The notes beneath the pieces were generated by a model. That model was not told the DNA's origin. It saw only the letters and a list, made by a program, of their open reading frames with translations, and did no database searches. Position numbers and translations under genes: made by a program. From an uncultured Ruminiclostridium sp. (GTDB lineage: Bacteria > Bacillota > Clostridia > Oscillospirales > Ruminococcaceae), in the NCBI GenBank assembly GCA_934490165.1, contig CAKSTB010000001.1, positions 62,001 to 126,000 of the forward strand: a stretch of DNA of 64,000 nt. Direction: 5' to 3'. This document shows positions 52,986-61,070 of the stretch, piece by piece (positions within the stretch are counted from its first letter, which is position 1; every line of letters starts with the position of its first letter).

Positions 52986-53765
52986 ATGAAAAAAATCGTA
53001 GACAAATATACAATAGATATGCTGAACGGTCCGTTGACAAAAAATATAATAAAATTTGCGCTTCCTGTTGCGGCAAGCAGTATTCTACAGCAGCTGTTCA
53101 ATTCCGCAGACACAGCTATAGCGGGTAAATTCGGAACTGCCGATGCACTTGCGGCTGTCGGAATACCTGCGGCTTTGCAGGGTGCTGTATTCTGCATAGC
53201 CAATATATTTATTCAGTCGGCTATAAACACATTTGGCAGTGAAGCGGCGGCAGGCTCAGCCATAGCAATGAACTTTGAATATATCGCCTACTACGTCAAC
53301 ACCGCTTTTGGTCAGGCGGCTGCTACATTTACAAGTCAGAATTATGCAAGCGGAAACAGGAAGCGCTGTAACAGAATATTTACAGTGTGCCTTATGCTCG
53401 GACTTGTTTTCTCGGCAGTGCTTTGCGGAATGTTCACTGTATTCAGGTATCAGACTTCATCGCTTTTTTCTTCATCTCAGACGGAAATCCGATATGCGTG
53501 TGAGCGTATAATGATAATACTGCTGTTCCAACCGATCTGCACCCTGTACGAAATACCCGCGTGGACTATGAGAGGGCTTGTATATTCAACGTTGCCGGCG
53601 ATTGAAACAATGCTCGGCATCTGTGCTATAAGGATAATATGGTTGTATACCGTGTTTGCTCATTTCAACACGCTCGAAAGCTTGTTTGTTGTTTTTCCCG
53701 TCACATGGGTAATTACATCGGTTATTATCAATGTTACATTCATGGCGGTAAAAAAGAGGATTTAA
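52986..53765 (+). pseudogene. MATE family exporter with internal deletion
   Basis: The 259-residue frame starts MKKIVDKYTIDMLNGPLTKN, matching the N terminus of MATE multidrug exporters. The N-terminal part, up to about residue 58 (DTAIAGKFGTADALAAV), is joined directly to GIPAALQGAVFCIANIFIQS. In full-length relatives (about 450 residues) that second segment lies about 180 residues later. About five of twelve helices are therefore missing, in frame, without a stop. ATG 52986 has GAAAAGAGG upstream. It is most probably a non-functional remnant, though a short protein is still coded. Downstream genes follow in the same direction. Confidence 0.7.
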
Positions 53766-53840
53766 AATACTGCTGTACATTTTCGCTGTGATATGATATA
53801 CTACTGATATAAAAAAGCAATCAGGGTGGCAGTTAATAAA

Positions 53841-54791
53841 GTGAGTATAAAAACGGTTTTATCCCGGGGTAAGATATATGTAATACGGTGCGCAGTGTGC
53901 TTAGCGCTTGTTGCCGCTATGGTAGGTACAGCAGAGCTTACCGCCGAAAAAGAAATAATATTCCCCGAAATAGCGGCTTTGGCGGTTGGTGCTGTTGCAG
54001 CACCGAAACAGTCATGGCAGACAAGCAGAATAAGAATGGTGATACTCATAGCGGTATGTTCGGTCATAGGTATAGTGCTCGTACGGTATTGCCCGCTTCC
54101 GAAGTCTGTAAACCTTGTTTTGGCATATGTACTGTGTCAGGTCATATATATGTTTTCAGGGACAAGTTTTGCTCCGCTTATATCTGCGGCGGCACTGCCT
54201 GTTCTTATGGGAACTGATACGATCATATATCCGCTTTCCGCTGTATCAATGACGATACTTACGGTAATTGCACAGTATCTGCTTGAAAAGCTGAAAGTAT
54301 ATGAGTATACCGAATTTATCCCATTGGGAAAGCCGCAGAAGTCGGCATACATATCCGCAATAGTAAGAACTGCGACAGCGGCTGTGCTTGCGGTTACGGC
54401 AATATATATGAATTTGCCTTTCTGTGTAGCTCCGCCGTTATTGGTAGCGTTCACGGAATTTACAAACCCTGAAAGTACAGCAAGGAGCAAGCCTGTAAAA
54501 TCCGTGGGTATTATTACCGCTTGTGCGTTGTGCGGGGCAGTGTCGCGATACCTTTTTGGCATTATGCTCGGGCTTCCGCTGACGGTTGCGGCTGTGATCG
54601 CAATGCTTGCGGTTTTGATAATAATGCGGACAGCGGGACAGTTTATGCCGCCTGCGGCGGCACTTGCAATATTGCCTATGATAATCACGCAGGACGCTGT
54701 GCTTTTTTATCCCGCAGAAATCCTGTTCGGAGCGGCGGTATTTATGGCTGTTTCAAAAATTGTGTTTATGTTGAAACGGAGATTTACATGA
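53841..54791 (+). CDS. HPP-like multi-pass membrane protein
   Basis: This membrane protein of about 316 residues has eight or more hydrophobic segments. Two related regions are seen: SFAPLISAAALPVLMGTD near residue 110 and QFMPPAAALAILPMIITQD near residue 275, so the two halves look duplicated. The MPP motif recalls HPP-family proteins; the match is weak. GTG at 53841 with AGGGTGG upstream is used; GTG 53826 is an alternative. It overlaps the HAD gene by 4 bases (ATGA). Confidence 0.6.
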   Translation: MSIKTVLSRGKIYVIRCAVCLALVAAMVGTAELTAEKEIIFPEIAALAVGAVAAPKQSWQTSRIRMVILIAVCSVIGIVLVRYCPLPKSVNLVLAYVLCQVIYMFSGTSFAPLISAAALPVLMGTDTIIYPLSAVSMTILTVIAQYLLEKLKVYEYTEFIPLGKPQKSAYISAIVRTATAAVLAVTAIYMNLPFCVAPPLLVAFTEFTNPESTARSKPVKSVGIITACALCGAVSRYLFGIMLGLPLTVAAVIAMLAVLIIMRTAGQFMPPAAALAILPMIITQDAVLFYPAEILFGAAVFMAVSKIVFMLKRRFT

Positions 54792-55477
54792 AATCGGTAT
54801 TTATAGATATAGACAACACCTTACTGAGCTTCAGCGAGTATGTCAGGCATACAATGCAGGACGGATTTGCGCATTTCGGTCTGAAGCGCTACGAACCTTA
54901 TATGTATGATATTTTCGCCGAAGAAAACAATAAGCTGTGGCGCAGAATAGAGCAGGGGACGCTTGTCTTTTCGGAGCTTGAAAAGGTGAGATGGAATGTT
55001 ATATTTGCAAGGCTCGGGATCGATTTTGACGGTACGGTGTTTGAAAAGTATTTCAGGCGTGCGCTTTATGACAGCGCCATTCCTATGCCGTATGCCAACG
55101 AGATGTTACGTTATCTCAGCGGTAAATATATACTTTGTGCGGCGAGCAACGGACCGTATGAACAGCAGGTCCACAGACTTGAAATTGCAGGAATGAAGCA
55201 GTATTTCGACTACATATTCATATCCGAAAAGCTCGGAGCGTCCAAGCCGTCGGAGGAGTTTTTCAGACAAGCATTCGCAGAGCTTAACAGCGGCAGAGAT
55301 GAAGTGATAATGCCGGCTGATACGATTATCATAGGCGATTCGCTGACTTCCGATATTGAGGGTGGAAGAAGCTACGGAATGAAAACGTGCTTTTACAATA
55401 TCGGTGGTGTTGATAGTGATAATATCGAGGCGGATTATGTTATAAATGAGCTGAACGAGGTCGAGGGAATATTGTAA
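54788..55477 (+). CDS. HAD family hydrolase (YjjG-like nucleotidase)
   Basis: The 229-residue phosphatase has the HAD motif I DIDNTLL (residues 7-13), motif II SNG in CAASNGPYEQQ near residue 115, the lysine in SEKLGASKPS near residue 150 and motif III IIGDSLTSDIEGG near residue 180. YjjG-type enzymes dephosphorylate nucleoside monophosphates, including non-canonical ones. The start at 54788 overlaps the upstream gene's stop. A larger frame from 54521 is rejected because it runs through the membrane protein gene. Confidence 0.88.
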   Translation: MKSVFIDIDNTLLSFSEYVRHTMQDGFAHFGLKRYEPYMYDIFAEENNKLWRRIEQGTLVFSELEKVRWNVIFARLGIDFDGTVFEKYFRRALYDSAIPMPYANEMLRYLSGKYILCAASNGPYEQQVHRLEIAGMKQYFDYIFISEKLGASKPSEEFFRQAFAELNSGRDEVIMPADTIIIGDSLTSDIEGGRSYGMKTCFYNIGGVDSDNIEADYVINELNEVEGIL

Positions 55478-55489
55478 CAGGAAGAAATA

Positions 55490-55518
55490 ATTGCGTAAAA
55501 TCTTAATTATAACGAAAT
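55490..55518. repeat. Dif-like site d (29 bp)
   Basis: Left arm ATTGCGTAAAAT (55490-55501), centre CTTAA and right arm TTATAACGAAAT (55507-55518). It sits 12 bases after the HAD stop and before the GNAT promoter. It has the same layout and orientation as the site at 57285-57313. Arms resemble classical dif ends (TTGCG..., TTAT...AAAT). Confidence 0.55.
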
Positions 55519-55556
55519 AAAACTGATCTCGGACCAATTCGATACAGCTATTCGTC

Positions 55557-55585
55557 TTGACATACCAGCTCGGTTTTGATATAAT
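55557..55585 (+). promoter_or_regulatory. Consensus promoter of the GNAT leader
   Basis: TTGACA (55557-55562) and TATAAT (55580-55585) are separated by 17 bases; both match the consensus exactly. Confidence 0.9.
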
Positions 55586-55614
55586 AAAAACATTCAGAAA
55601 GGCAGGTGAATGAT

Positions 55615-55671
55615 ATGAAAATAACCATTAACCGTAACGAGAGTATCTATCATTCACATTTTTGCTTTTAA
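55615..55671 (+). CDS. 18-residue leader peptide of the GNAT gene
   Basis: ATG 55615 is preceded by AGGTGA (55604-55609). The peptide is MKITINRNESIYHSHFCF and ends at TAA 55669-55671. It lies between a strong promoter and a terminator placed before the GNAT gene, the layout of translation-coupled attenuators. Codons 7-10 lie in the strand that can pair with the terminator. Confidence 0.55.
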   Translation: MKITINRNESIYHSHFCF

Positions 55672-55735
55672 AATGCGGCATTTGTGCAAAGGTAAAATTC
55701 AAGTGTTCTCGTTATCGGGAACACTATTTTTGTTT
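55634..55735 (+). promoter_or_regulatory. Attenuator controlling the GNAT gene
   Basis: The terminator stem pairs 55702-55711 with 55716-55725 (10 bp, one T.G) around TTAT and is followed by ATTTTTGTTTT. The leader strand TAACGAGA (55635-55642) is the exact complement of TCTCGTTA (55707-55714), which is the 5' arm and loop of the terminator. The pairing can be extended with wobbles. The two structures exclude each other, so leader translation could decide read-through. Confidence 0.65.
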
Positions 55736-55748
55736 TAAAGGAGTCAAT

Positions 55749-56729
55749 ATGAACAATTTGAATTTTACCGTTTCCGGCAAAGAAAACCGCAGAAAAACAG
55801 TGCATGACGATTGCGTGACTGTTTCAGTCAAAGAATTTATCACACCCGAGCTTGCGGAAAAAACAGCAAAAGCTATATGGAATAAGCCTGAATGGGCAGA
55901 TGCTGTTATAAGCTTCAATTACGAGAATAAGATCAATACCGATTGCTTCAATGTGATTGCACAAAATGGTGCCGGTGATGTGATCGGCAGGCTGTTCTGC
56001 ATACAAAATGCCGAAAATGCAGGTTTGTGGTACTACGGCGATTTATTTGTCATACCGCCGTACAGGGGCAGAAATATATTAAAAAGATTGCTTGAAACAG
56101 CAGAACAGGTACTGTCTGATAAATGGTGTCATACACTGAGATGTTATGTAGAGCCTGATAATGAAATATCGCTGTGCTTACAAAGAGAAAACGGATTTAC
56201 CGAATGTGTATACAGGCCGTTTAATGATCTCATAAACGACGGTCAGATAATGTTTGAAAAAACGCTTGCAGCATTCAATGCGGTAGCGGTTACAGAAAAA
56301 CACGGTGCTAGATATATTACGGACATTTTTAATGAAAACGCGGCCTTGCTTCACAGTGACATAATTTCTTACCGTGAATGGTGTGAGCTGATTTCCGCAA
56401 ATGATACCGATGAAAAACACTTTCTGATATGCAAGGGTGCTGTTCCGTGCGGATATCTGAAAATCAACGGACTTAACGGCAACGATGATACCGATTGGAT
56501 ATCAATTCTTGCGGTAGCTCCTGCGTTCAAGAGAAAAGGTGTAGGCAAATATGCCGTTTCCTTTGCGGAAAAATACTTGTCTGAGCACCGAAAATCATGT
56601 ATTAAGATACATACGACCAAGGATAATTTCCCCGCGCAAAGGCTTTACGAAAAATGCGGTTATGCGCTTTGTGACCGCACCGGAACAAATAATGCCAACG
56701 ATAAACTGACATATTTTAAACAGATATAG
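55749..56729 (+). CDS. Tandem GNAT acetyltransferase
   Basis: The 326-residue protein consists of two GNAT domains: the first with YGDLFVIPPYRGRNILKRLL (about residue 95) and the second with ISILAVAPAFKRKGVGKYAV (about 260). Both hold the R/Q-x-x-G-x-G/A-like acetyl-CoA loop. It is cytoplasmic. AAAGGAG lies before the start. It sits behind a leader-peptide attenuator, as in genes induced by translation inhibitors, so a resistance-type acetyltransferase is possible. The substrate cannot be deduced from the sequence. LMW-PTP follows by 45 bases. Confidence 0.85.
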   Translation: MNNLNFTVSGKENRRKTVHDDCVTVSVKEFITPELAEKTAKAIWNKPEWADAVISFNYENKINTDCFNVIAQNGAGDVIGRLFCIQNAENAGLWYYGDLFVIPPYRGRNILKRLLETAEQVLSDKWCHTLRCYVEPDNEISLCLQRENGFTECVYRPFNDLINDGQIMFEKTLAAFNAVAVTEKHGARYITDIFNENAALLHSDIISYREWCELISANDTDEKHFLICKGAVPCGYLKINGLNGNDDTDWISILAVAPAFKRKGVGKYAVSFAEKYLSEHRKSCIKIHTTKDNFPAQRLYEKCGYALCDRTGTNNANDKLTYFKQI

Positions 56730-56774
56730 CCGCTGAACGCTCTGGCGGCTATGCGATATAAGAAAGGATTTTTT

Positions 56775-57230
56775 ATGCACAAGATACTTTTTGTCTGCCA
56801 CGGCAACATCTGCCGTTCGCCTATGGCAGAATTTGTGATGAAGGATATAGTGAACAAAGCGGGTAAGTCCGATGAATTCTATATTGCTTCGTGCGCGACA
56901 AGTACAGAGGAAATAGGTAACCCCGTGCATTACGGCACAAGGAGAAAGCTAGCAGAAGTCGGCATATCCTGTGACGGCAAAAGGGCAGTGCAACTGACAA
57001 GATCCGATTATGACAAATACGACTATATAATCGCTATGGACGAGATGAACATACGGAATATAATGCGGATCATAAAGAGCGATCCCCATGGTAAAGTAAG
57101 TCTGCTGTTGTCGCACGCAGAAATTAGCGGAAGTATTGCCGACCCGTGGTATACCGGGAACTTCGATGATACTTACAGAGATGTATTGCTGGGGTGTAAG
57201 GCGTTGTTCAATGAGATTGTAAGTAAATAA
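56775..57230 (+). CDS. Low-molecular-weight protein-tyrosine phosphatase
   Basis: The 151-residue enzyme has the P-loop VCHGNICRSP with C8, C13 and R14, and the general-acid aspartate in DPWYTGNF near residue 120. ATG 56775 is used because GAAAGGA is 8 bases upstream; a longer frame is rejected. Arsenate reductases of this fold have extra cysteines, which are not seen here. It is part of the GNAT transcript between the dif-like sites at 55490 and 57285. Confidence 0.9.
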   Translation: MHKILFVCHGNICRSPMAEFVMKDIVNKAGKSDEFYIASCATSTEEIGNPVHYGTRRKLAEVGISCDGKRAVQLTRSDYDKYDYIIAMDEMNIRNIMRIIKSDPHGKVSLLLSHAEISGSIADPWYTGNFDDTYRDVLLGCKALFNEIVSK

Positions 57231-57236
57231 AGCAAT

Positions 57237-57268
57237 ACCGCCGTGTCCGATCTGATTAGCACGGCGGT
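57237..57268. terminator. Hairpin between the phosphatase and recombinase genes
   Basis: ACCGCCGTG (57237-57245) pairs with CACGGCGGT (57260-57268). It lies between convergent stops at 57230 and 57313; the T-run is weak. Confidence 0.55.
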
Positions 57269-57284
57269 TATGGTTCAAATTAGT

Positions 57285-57313
57285 ATTTCGTAAAATTAAA
57301 AATATAACGAAAT
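57285..57313. repeat. Dif-like site a (29 bp)
   Basis: Left arm ATTTCGTAAAAT (57285-57296), centre TAAAA and right arm ATATAACGAAAT (57302-57313). The right arm overlaps the recombinase stop codon by one base. It is a direct repeat of the site at 55490-55518. Confidence 0.6.
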
Positions 57314-58386
57314 TACTTTTTGTTCTTTTCCTCTTCGTGCTTCAAATCGGGCTCGGGGAGGTCGTTTTTTATATCCATTACGGGATTTGAGTTTATAGCG
57401 TCGCGGAGCTGAGTGTTTACCACATGGGTATAGATCTGTGTTGTATTCAGGTTTTCGTGTCCTAGAACTTCTTTAAGCACACGCACATCAACGCCGTTCT
57501 GATACATAAGAGTAGCCGCGGTATGACGGAGCTTGTGCACCGAAATTCCTTTACCGGCTAATCCGCAGGCTTTAAGCCGGTTATCGATTATCTGTTCAAC
57601 GCGGCGGTTAGTGATACGGTTGCCGCGCTTGCTTATAAACAGCGCTTTTTCCTTTGGGTCGGCAACGGTTTTTCTTGCTTCTGTATACTTTGTGACCGCG
57701 TCTACACATTGTTCGTTAAGATAAACTATACGTTCCTTATTGCCTTTACCGAGCACCTTGACCGATATGTATTTTATATCCGGCTGTGACGGATCAATAT
57801 TCTCAACGAAATCGTTTACATTTATACCCACCAGTTCGCTCAGACGCATACCGCAGTTGAGGAACATTATGATCATTGCATAGTCACGGTAATCCATCCA
57901 GCTCGAAAATTCCTTGAATCCCTCGTGCAAAAGCTGACTGCATTCCTGCAAAGTAAGGTGCTTCGGGAGCGCATTTTTAGGTGACGGTAGCTCTAAATTA
58001 AGCATAGGGCTTGCCGCAAACCACGCCTTGTTATTGGTAAGAAATTTATAGAACTGCCGCAAAGACACAGCCTTGCGTGAACGAGCCTTAGCCTGGTTCG
58101 AACGTTCACTTACAGTGAAGCTCAGAAACTCCATAGCATCGCTGAGTGTTACAGCCTTGATGTATTTGTCGTCAAGATCGGCTATAGTGATATCCGAGAA
58201 ATCGGTATCCGATGAAACAAGATTATTCTTGACCTTGAGAAATCGCATGAACATACGCAGATCCGTATAATAGTTCAGAGCCGTAAGCTGTGAACGGTTT
58301 TTGATGGTAGTCAGATAATTCAGGTATTCGGTAAGACAAGCGGGTGCATCTGACGTAGCTTGTCTGAAATCTATATTGTATGCCAT
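57313..58386 (-). CDS. Tyrosine recombinase (Xer-like)
   Basis: This 357-residue integrase-family protein has an N-terminal core-binding SAM-like domain (about residues 15-120) and a catalytic domain with R181 (GMRLSEL), a lysine near 214-216 (GKGNKER), H284 and R287 (HKLRHTAATL), H310 (LGHENL) and tyrosine Y319 (IYTHV). The length and lone state recall XerS/XerH-type single recombinases rather than a XerC/XerD pair. No integron IntI-type insertion is visible. A site of matching type lies at each end of the gene. It has a CGAAAGG ribosome binding site and its own promoter. Confidence 0.9.
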   Translation of the reverse strand: MAYNIDFRQATSDAPACLTEYLNYLTTIKNRSQLTALNYYTDLRMFMRFLKVKNNLVSSDTDFSDITIADLDDKYIKAVTLSDAMEFLSFTVSERSNQAKARSRKAVSLRQFYKFLTNNKAWFAASPMLNLELPSPKNALPKHLTLQECSQLLHEGFKEFSSWMDYRDYAMIIMFLNCGMRLSELVGINVNDFVENIDPSQPDIKYISVKVLGKGNKERIVYLNEQCVDAVTKYTEARKTVADPKEKALFISKRGNRITNRRVEQIIDNRLKACGLAGKGISVHKLRHTAATLMYQNGVDVRVLKEVLGHENLNTTQIYTHVVNTQLRDAINSNPVMDIKNDLPEPDLKHEEEKNKK

Positions 58387-58419
58387 TTTTGTATGCCTTT
58401 CGAGGTTTCAGCACTTCTA

Positions 58420-58447
58420 ATTTCGTAAAATTTTCATTTTACGAAAT
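58420..58447. repeat. Dif-like site b (28 bp, perfect palindrome)
   Basis: ATTTCGTAAAAT (58420-58431) and its exact reverse complement ATTTTACGAAAT (58436-58447) flank TTTC. It lies in the 5' leader of the recombinase mRNA, about 34 bases before the start codon, so it could also be an RNA hairpin. Confidence 0.65.
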
Positions 58448-58482
58448 TGCGTGTAAAATTCTGTTATACTTCTCCGTTCACC

Positions 58483-58511
58483 ATTATACAATAAATCCAC
58501 TGTATTTACAA
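58483..58511 (-). promoter_or_regulatory. Promoter of the recombinase gene
   Basis: On the minus strand TTGTAA (58511-58506) and TATAAT (58488-58483) are separated by 17 bases. The start, near 58476, is upstream of site b. Confidence 0.75.
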
Positions 58512-58527
58512 GCAAAACGGTAAAATA

Positions 58528-58629
58528 AAATCAGTGCACAATAAGGATACAAACGGTTTTGCGACCTTCAATACTTCGGTGATACCGAAATTATATTTGT
58601 CCGATGTATTTGTATCTGTGCACTGATTT
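58528..58629. repeat. Long imperfect hairpin between HAD and recombinase genes
   Basis: The arms 58528-58553 and 58609-58629 pair over 21 bp, with a 5-base bulge (ATAAG) in one arm. Inside are CGG/CCG and a TTCGGT/ACCGAA hairpin (58575-58589). Read on the minus strand it ends in a T-rich tract, so a long terminator for the HAD gene is one option. A half site ATTTCGTAAAAA (58632-58643) adjoins it. Confidence 0.6.
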
Positions 58630-58644
58630 AAATTTCGTAAAAAA

Positions 58645-59298
58645 TTATATTTCGTTCTTTATAATGTTGATTACGCCGTCAAGAGCTCCACATTTTGCAT
58701 AAGCTTTGTCGGTTATTTCTGTAGGTACGTCTACAATATCTTTAATGTAGACAGTCTTTATCCCTGAGCTTATACCTGCCTTAAGACCGTTTGTGCTGTC
58801 TTCGATAACAAGGCAGTTTTCCTTGCTGTATCCTGACAGCTTAGCCGCTTTGATGAATATTTCAGGGTCGGGCTTGCCTTTTGTGATCTCATCACCGCCG
58901 ATTATTCCGTCAAAGTATCCGAGAATGCCCGAATGTTCAAGCTCCTTAGCCGCAGAAGCGTGATATGTAGATGTGGCAACGTACATTGCGATGTTGTTTG
59001 CTTTAAGGTATGCGCAAAGCTCATCAAATCCCTGTTTTACCGGAATGCCGTTTTTCTCTTCGTATTCTGCAAAATATTGCTTTGCAGAATTCCAGTATTC
59101 GTCAAACGGATAATCCTCGCCGAGCTCTCCGAGAAAAAGGCTTTTCATCGAGGTATAATTCAGTCCTATTGAGCGGTACGGAAGCGATAAATCAAACGGC
59201 AGATCATATTTATCAATAACATACTGCCATGCCTTAAGCCCGATTTTTTCGCTGTCAAGGAGCGTACCGTCCATATCAAATATAACTGCTTTTATCAT
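58645..59298 (-). CDS. HAD family phosphatase (beta-phosphoglucomutase-like)
   Basis: The 217-residue protein has motif I DMDGTLLDSEKIG (residues 8-20), motif II ATSTYH near residue 109, the lysine in KGKPDPEIF near 145 and motif III IEDSTNGLKAG near 168. These are typical of the PGM/DhaH group. Its start overlaps the GH13 stop by 4 bases, so phosphosugar hydrolysis or isomerisation linked to alpha-glucan use is a fair guess; beta-phosphoglucomutase proper cannot be confirmed. Confidence 0.88.
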   Translation of the reverse strand: MIKAVIFDMDGTLLDSEKIGLKAWQYVIDKYDLPFDLSLPYRSIGLNYTSMKSLFLGELGEDYPFDEYWNSAKQYFAEYEEKNGIPVKQGFDELCAYLKANNIAMYVATSTYHASAAKELEHSGILGYFDGIIGGDEITKGKPDPEIFIKAAKLSGYSKENCLVIEDSTNGLKAGISSGIKTVYIKDIVDVPTEITDKAYAKCGALDGVINIIKNEI

Positions 59299-60614
59299 TT
59301 GTTGACCGCTACTATCGCACTGCAGCCGTCAAGATGAACACTGCCGGACAGATCTATCTTCTTGCCGGTGATAACATCTGTAAATTCGCCGCCGATACCG
59401 GGGTTGAAGTCGAACGGATTATCATCTATATTCAGGAGCGTTACAACAGTTTCTCCGTCGCAGTCACGTCTGAACGAGAACTGTCTGTTAAGAAGCTGTA
59501 AGGGGGTGTAATCGCCGTGTGCAAGCGCCTTTGAAGATGTACGCAGATTGCACAGCGCGGTGATCTCACCTGTAAGGTCAGTAATACCCTCTGCCTTGAA
59601 CTTTTCCTCGTTGTATTCTACACGCAGTGCGTCATCACCGTGGTGCTTGTCACCCTCTATGCCGTATTCACTGCCGTAATAAACACCGGGGATACCCGGC
59701 ATTGTGAACAGGAGCGGATAAATAACGGGTAGCTGGCGCTTATTGTTCAGCATTGTAGCAATACGCGAAACATCATGGTTGTCAACGAAGCTGTAAAGAA
59801 GCTTTCCTGTATAAAGGCACCACTGCTCTTTTCCGAACTGACGGTTAAGAGAATGCGCTATCTCAAACATATTGAGGTCGTTGAAGCTTGAGAATAAGCC
59901 CTTGTAGCACTCGTAATTCGTTACACTGTCAAGCATCTCGGGGTTCATCCAGCGGTTGTAGTCGCCGTGGAGTGTTTCGCCCATCAGCCAGAAGTCGTTT
60001 TTAAGCCACTTGCAATGACCGTGGAGCTCTTTTAAGAAATTGAGATCCAGGCAGTATGCAACGTCAAGGCGAAGTCCGTCTATGTCAAATTCCTTTACCC
60101 AGCCCGTGATAACTTCCTTCAAATACTCTTTAACAGCGGGATTGTAGAGATTGAGCTTTACGAGCTCGTAGTGACCTTCCCAGCCCTCATACCAGAAACC
60201 GTCATTGTAGCAGGAGTTGCCGTCGTTTATATGAAACCAGTCGCGGTACTGATTGTTGCCGTTCCTGACTTCGACGAACTTTGTGAAATCTCTGCCGACA
60301 TGATTGAATACGCCGTCAAGGATCACCTTGATGCCGTTCTCGTGAAGCTTCTTGCAAAGTGCGGCGAAGTCTGCGTTTGTACCGAGTCTGCTGTCTATTT
60401 TGGTATAATCCACGGTATCATAGCCGTGAGCCACCGACTGGAACACAGGACCGAAATAGATAGCGTTGAATCCCATACTCTTTATATGAGGAATTGCGTC
60501 CTCTATCTTTTTAAGTCTGTTTTCGGTGTTCTCCGAATAATCGTTTGTCTTGGGGCAGCCACAAAATCCTAAAGGATAAATATGGTATACCGCATAGCTT
60601 GAAAAATCGTTCAT
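59295..60614 (-). CDS. GH13 alpha-amylase family enzyme
   Basis: This 439-residue intracellular glycoside hydrolase acts on alpha-glucans. It has the barrel motif DGVFNH at residues 100-105, nucleophile D184 in DGLRLDVA, acid/base E213 in LMGETLHG and stabiliser D281 in FVDNHD. There is no signal peptide. Its short length suggests maltodextrin-type enzymes (cyclomaltodextrinase or maltogenic amylase without N-terminal domain). It overlaps the downstream HAD gene. AAGGGAGA precedes the start. Confidence 0.9.
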   Translation of the reverse strand: MNDFSSYAVYHIYPLGFCGCPKTNDYSENTENRLKKIEDAIPHIKSMGFNAIYFGPVFQSVAHGYDTVDYTKIDSRLGTNADFAALCKKLHENGIKVILDGVFNHVGRDFTKFVEVRNGNNQYRDWFHINDGNSCYNDGFWYEGWEGHYELVKLNLYNPAVKEYLKEVITGWVKEFDIDGLRLDVAYCLDLNFLKELHGHCKWLKNDFWLMGETLHGDYNRWMNPEMLDSVTNYECYKGLFSSFNDLNMFEIAHSLNRQFGKEQWCLYTGKLLYSFVDNHDVSRIATMLNNKRQLPVIYPLLFTMPGIPGVYYGSEYGIEGDKHHGDDALRVEYNEEKFKAEGITDLTGEITALCNLRTSSKALAHGDYTPLQLLNRQFSFRRDCDGETVVTLLNIDDNPFDFNPGIGGEFTDVITGKKIDLSGSVHLDGCSAIVAVNK

Positions 60615-60637
60615 TTTTATTATCTCCCTTACTTTAT

Positions 60638-60970
60638 TTATACACCGGTTAAGGCGTTGAGTTTAAGTGCCGCGTCAAAGACAGGCAAATCTGTTGTAAA
60701 AACGCTGACGTTATGCTCTTTGGCTTTTCTGAGAGCATCTTCATCGGGTTGTACGCCCTCACACAGAATAACGCAGGACGCGCAGGTATGTACTGCAACA
60801 GCAATTGTATTTATATTGCCGATAACGGTAAGCCATGCACAGCCGTTGAGATCTTTGGAAAGTGCAAGGCTTAACAGGTCGCATGAAAACGGTTTTGTTA
60901 TGCAGACATCGCTGTCACCTGTGTTGAGCGGTCTGAACAGTCCGCTGTCAGCGAGTTTTCCGACTGTCAT
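60638..60970 (-). CDS. DRTGG domain protein
   Basis: The 110-residue protein starts MTVGKLADSGLFRPLNTGD and has the DRTGG-like core DLLSLALSKDLNGCAWLTVIGN and CASCVILCEGVQPDED. Such small proteins occur near hydrogenase and regulator genes in Clostridia. ATG 60970 has AAAGGCAGG upstream; a TTG start at 60994 is less likely. It is divergent from the hydrogenase-type operon, with a promoter at 61042-61070. Ligand unknown; nucleotide binding is inferred. Confidence 0.78.
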   Translation of the reverse strand: MTVGKLADSGLFRPLNTGDSDVCITKPFSCDLLSLALSKDLNGCAWLTVIGNINTIAVAVHTCASCVILCEGVQPDEDALRKAKEHNVSVFTTDLPVFDAALKLNALTGV

Positions 60971-61041
60971 TGTGTAACCTGCCTTTATTGTCAATTATGA
61001 TTTGTGTGAGGTTATATGCAATATGCACAAATCCAATAGCT

Positions 61042-61070
61042 ATTATACCACATTCTGCCCACGGTGTAAA
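61042..61070 (-). promoter_or_regulatory. Promoter of the DRTGG gene
   Basis: On the minus strand TTTACA (61070-61065) and TATAAT (61047-61042) are separated by 17 bases. Confidence 0.7.

Noticed and set aside
53766..53840. Further dif-like sites flanking the MATE and HPP genes
   Set aside because: Only AT-rich partial matches to one arm were found, so the sites appear limited to 55490-58643.
54521..54787. N-terminal extension of the HAD gene
   Set aside because: It lies entirely within the membrane protein gene in another frame; ATG 54788 gives a normal HAD start.
57313..58629. Class of mobile integron (IntI with attC)
   Set aside because: The recombinase lacks the IntI-specific insertion, and no array of cassettes with attC core sites is seen. 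Only the general resemblance of the hairpin is noted.
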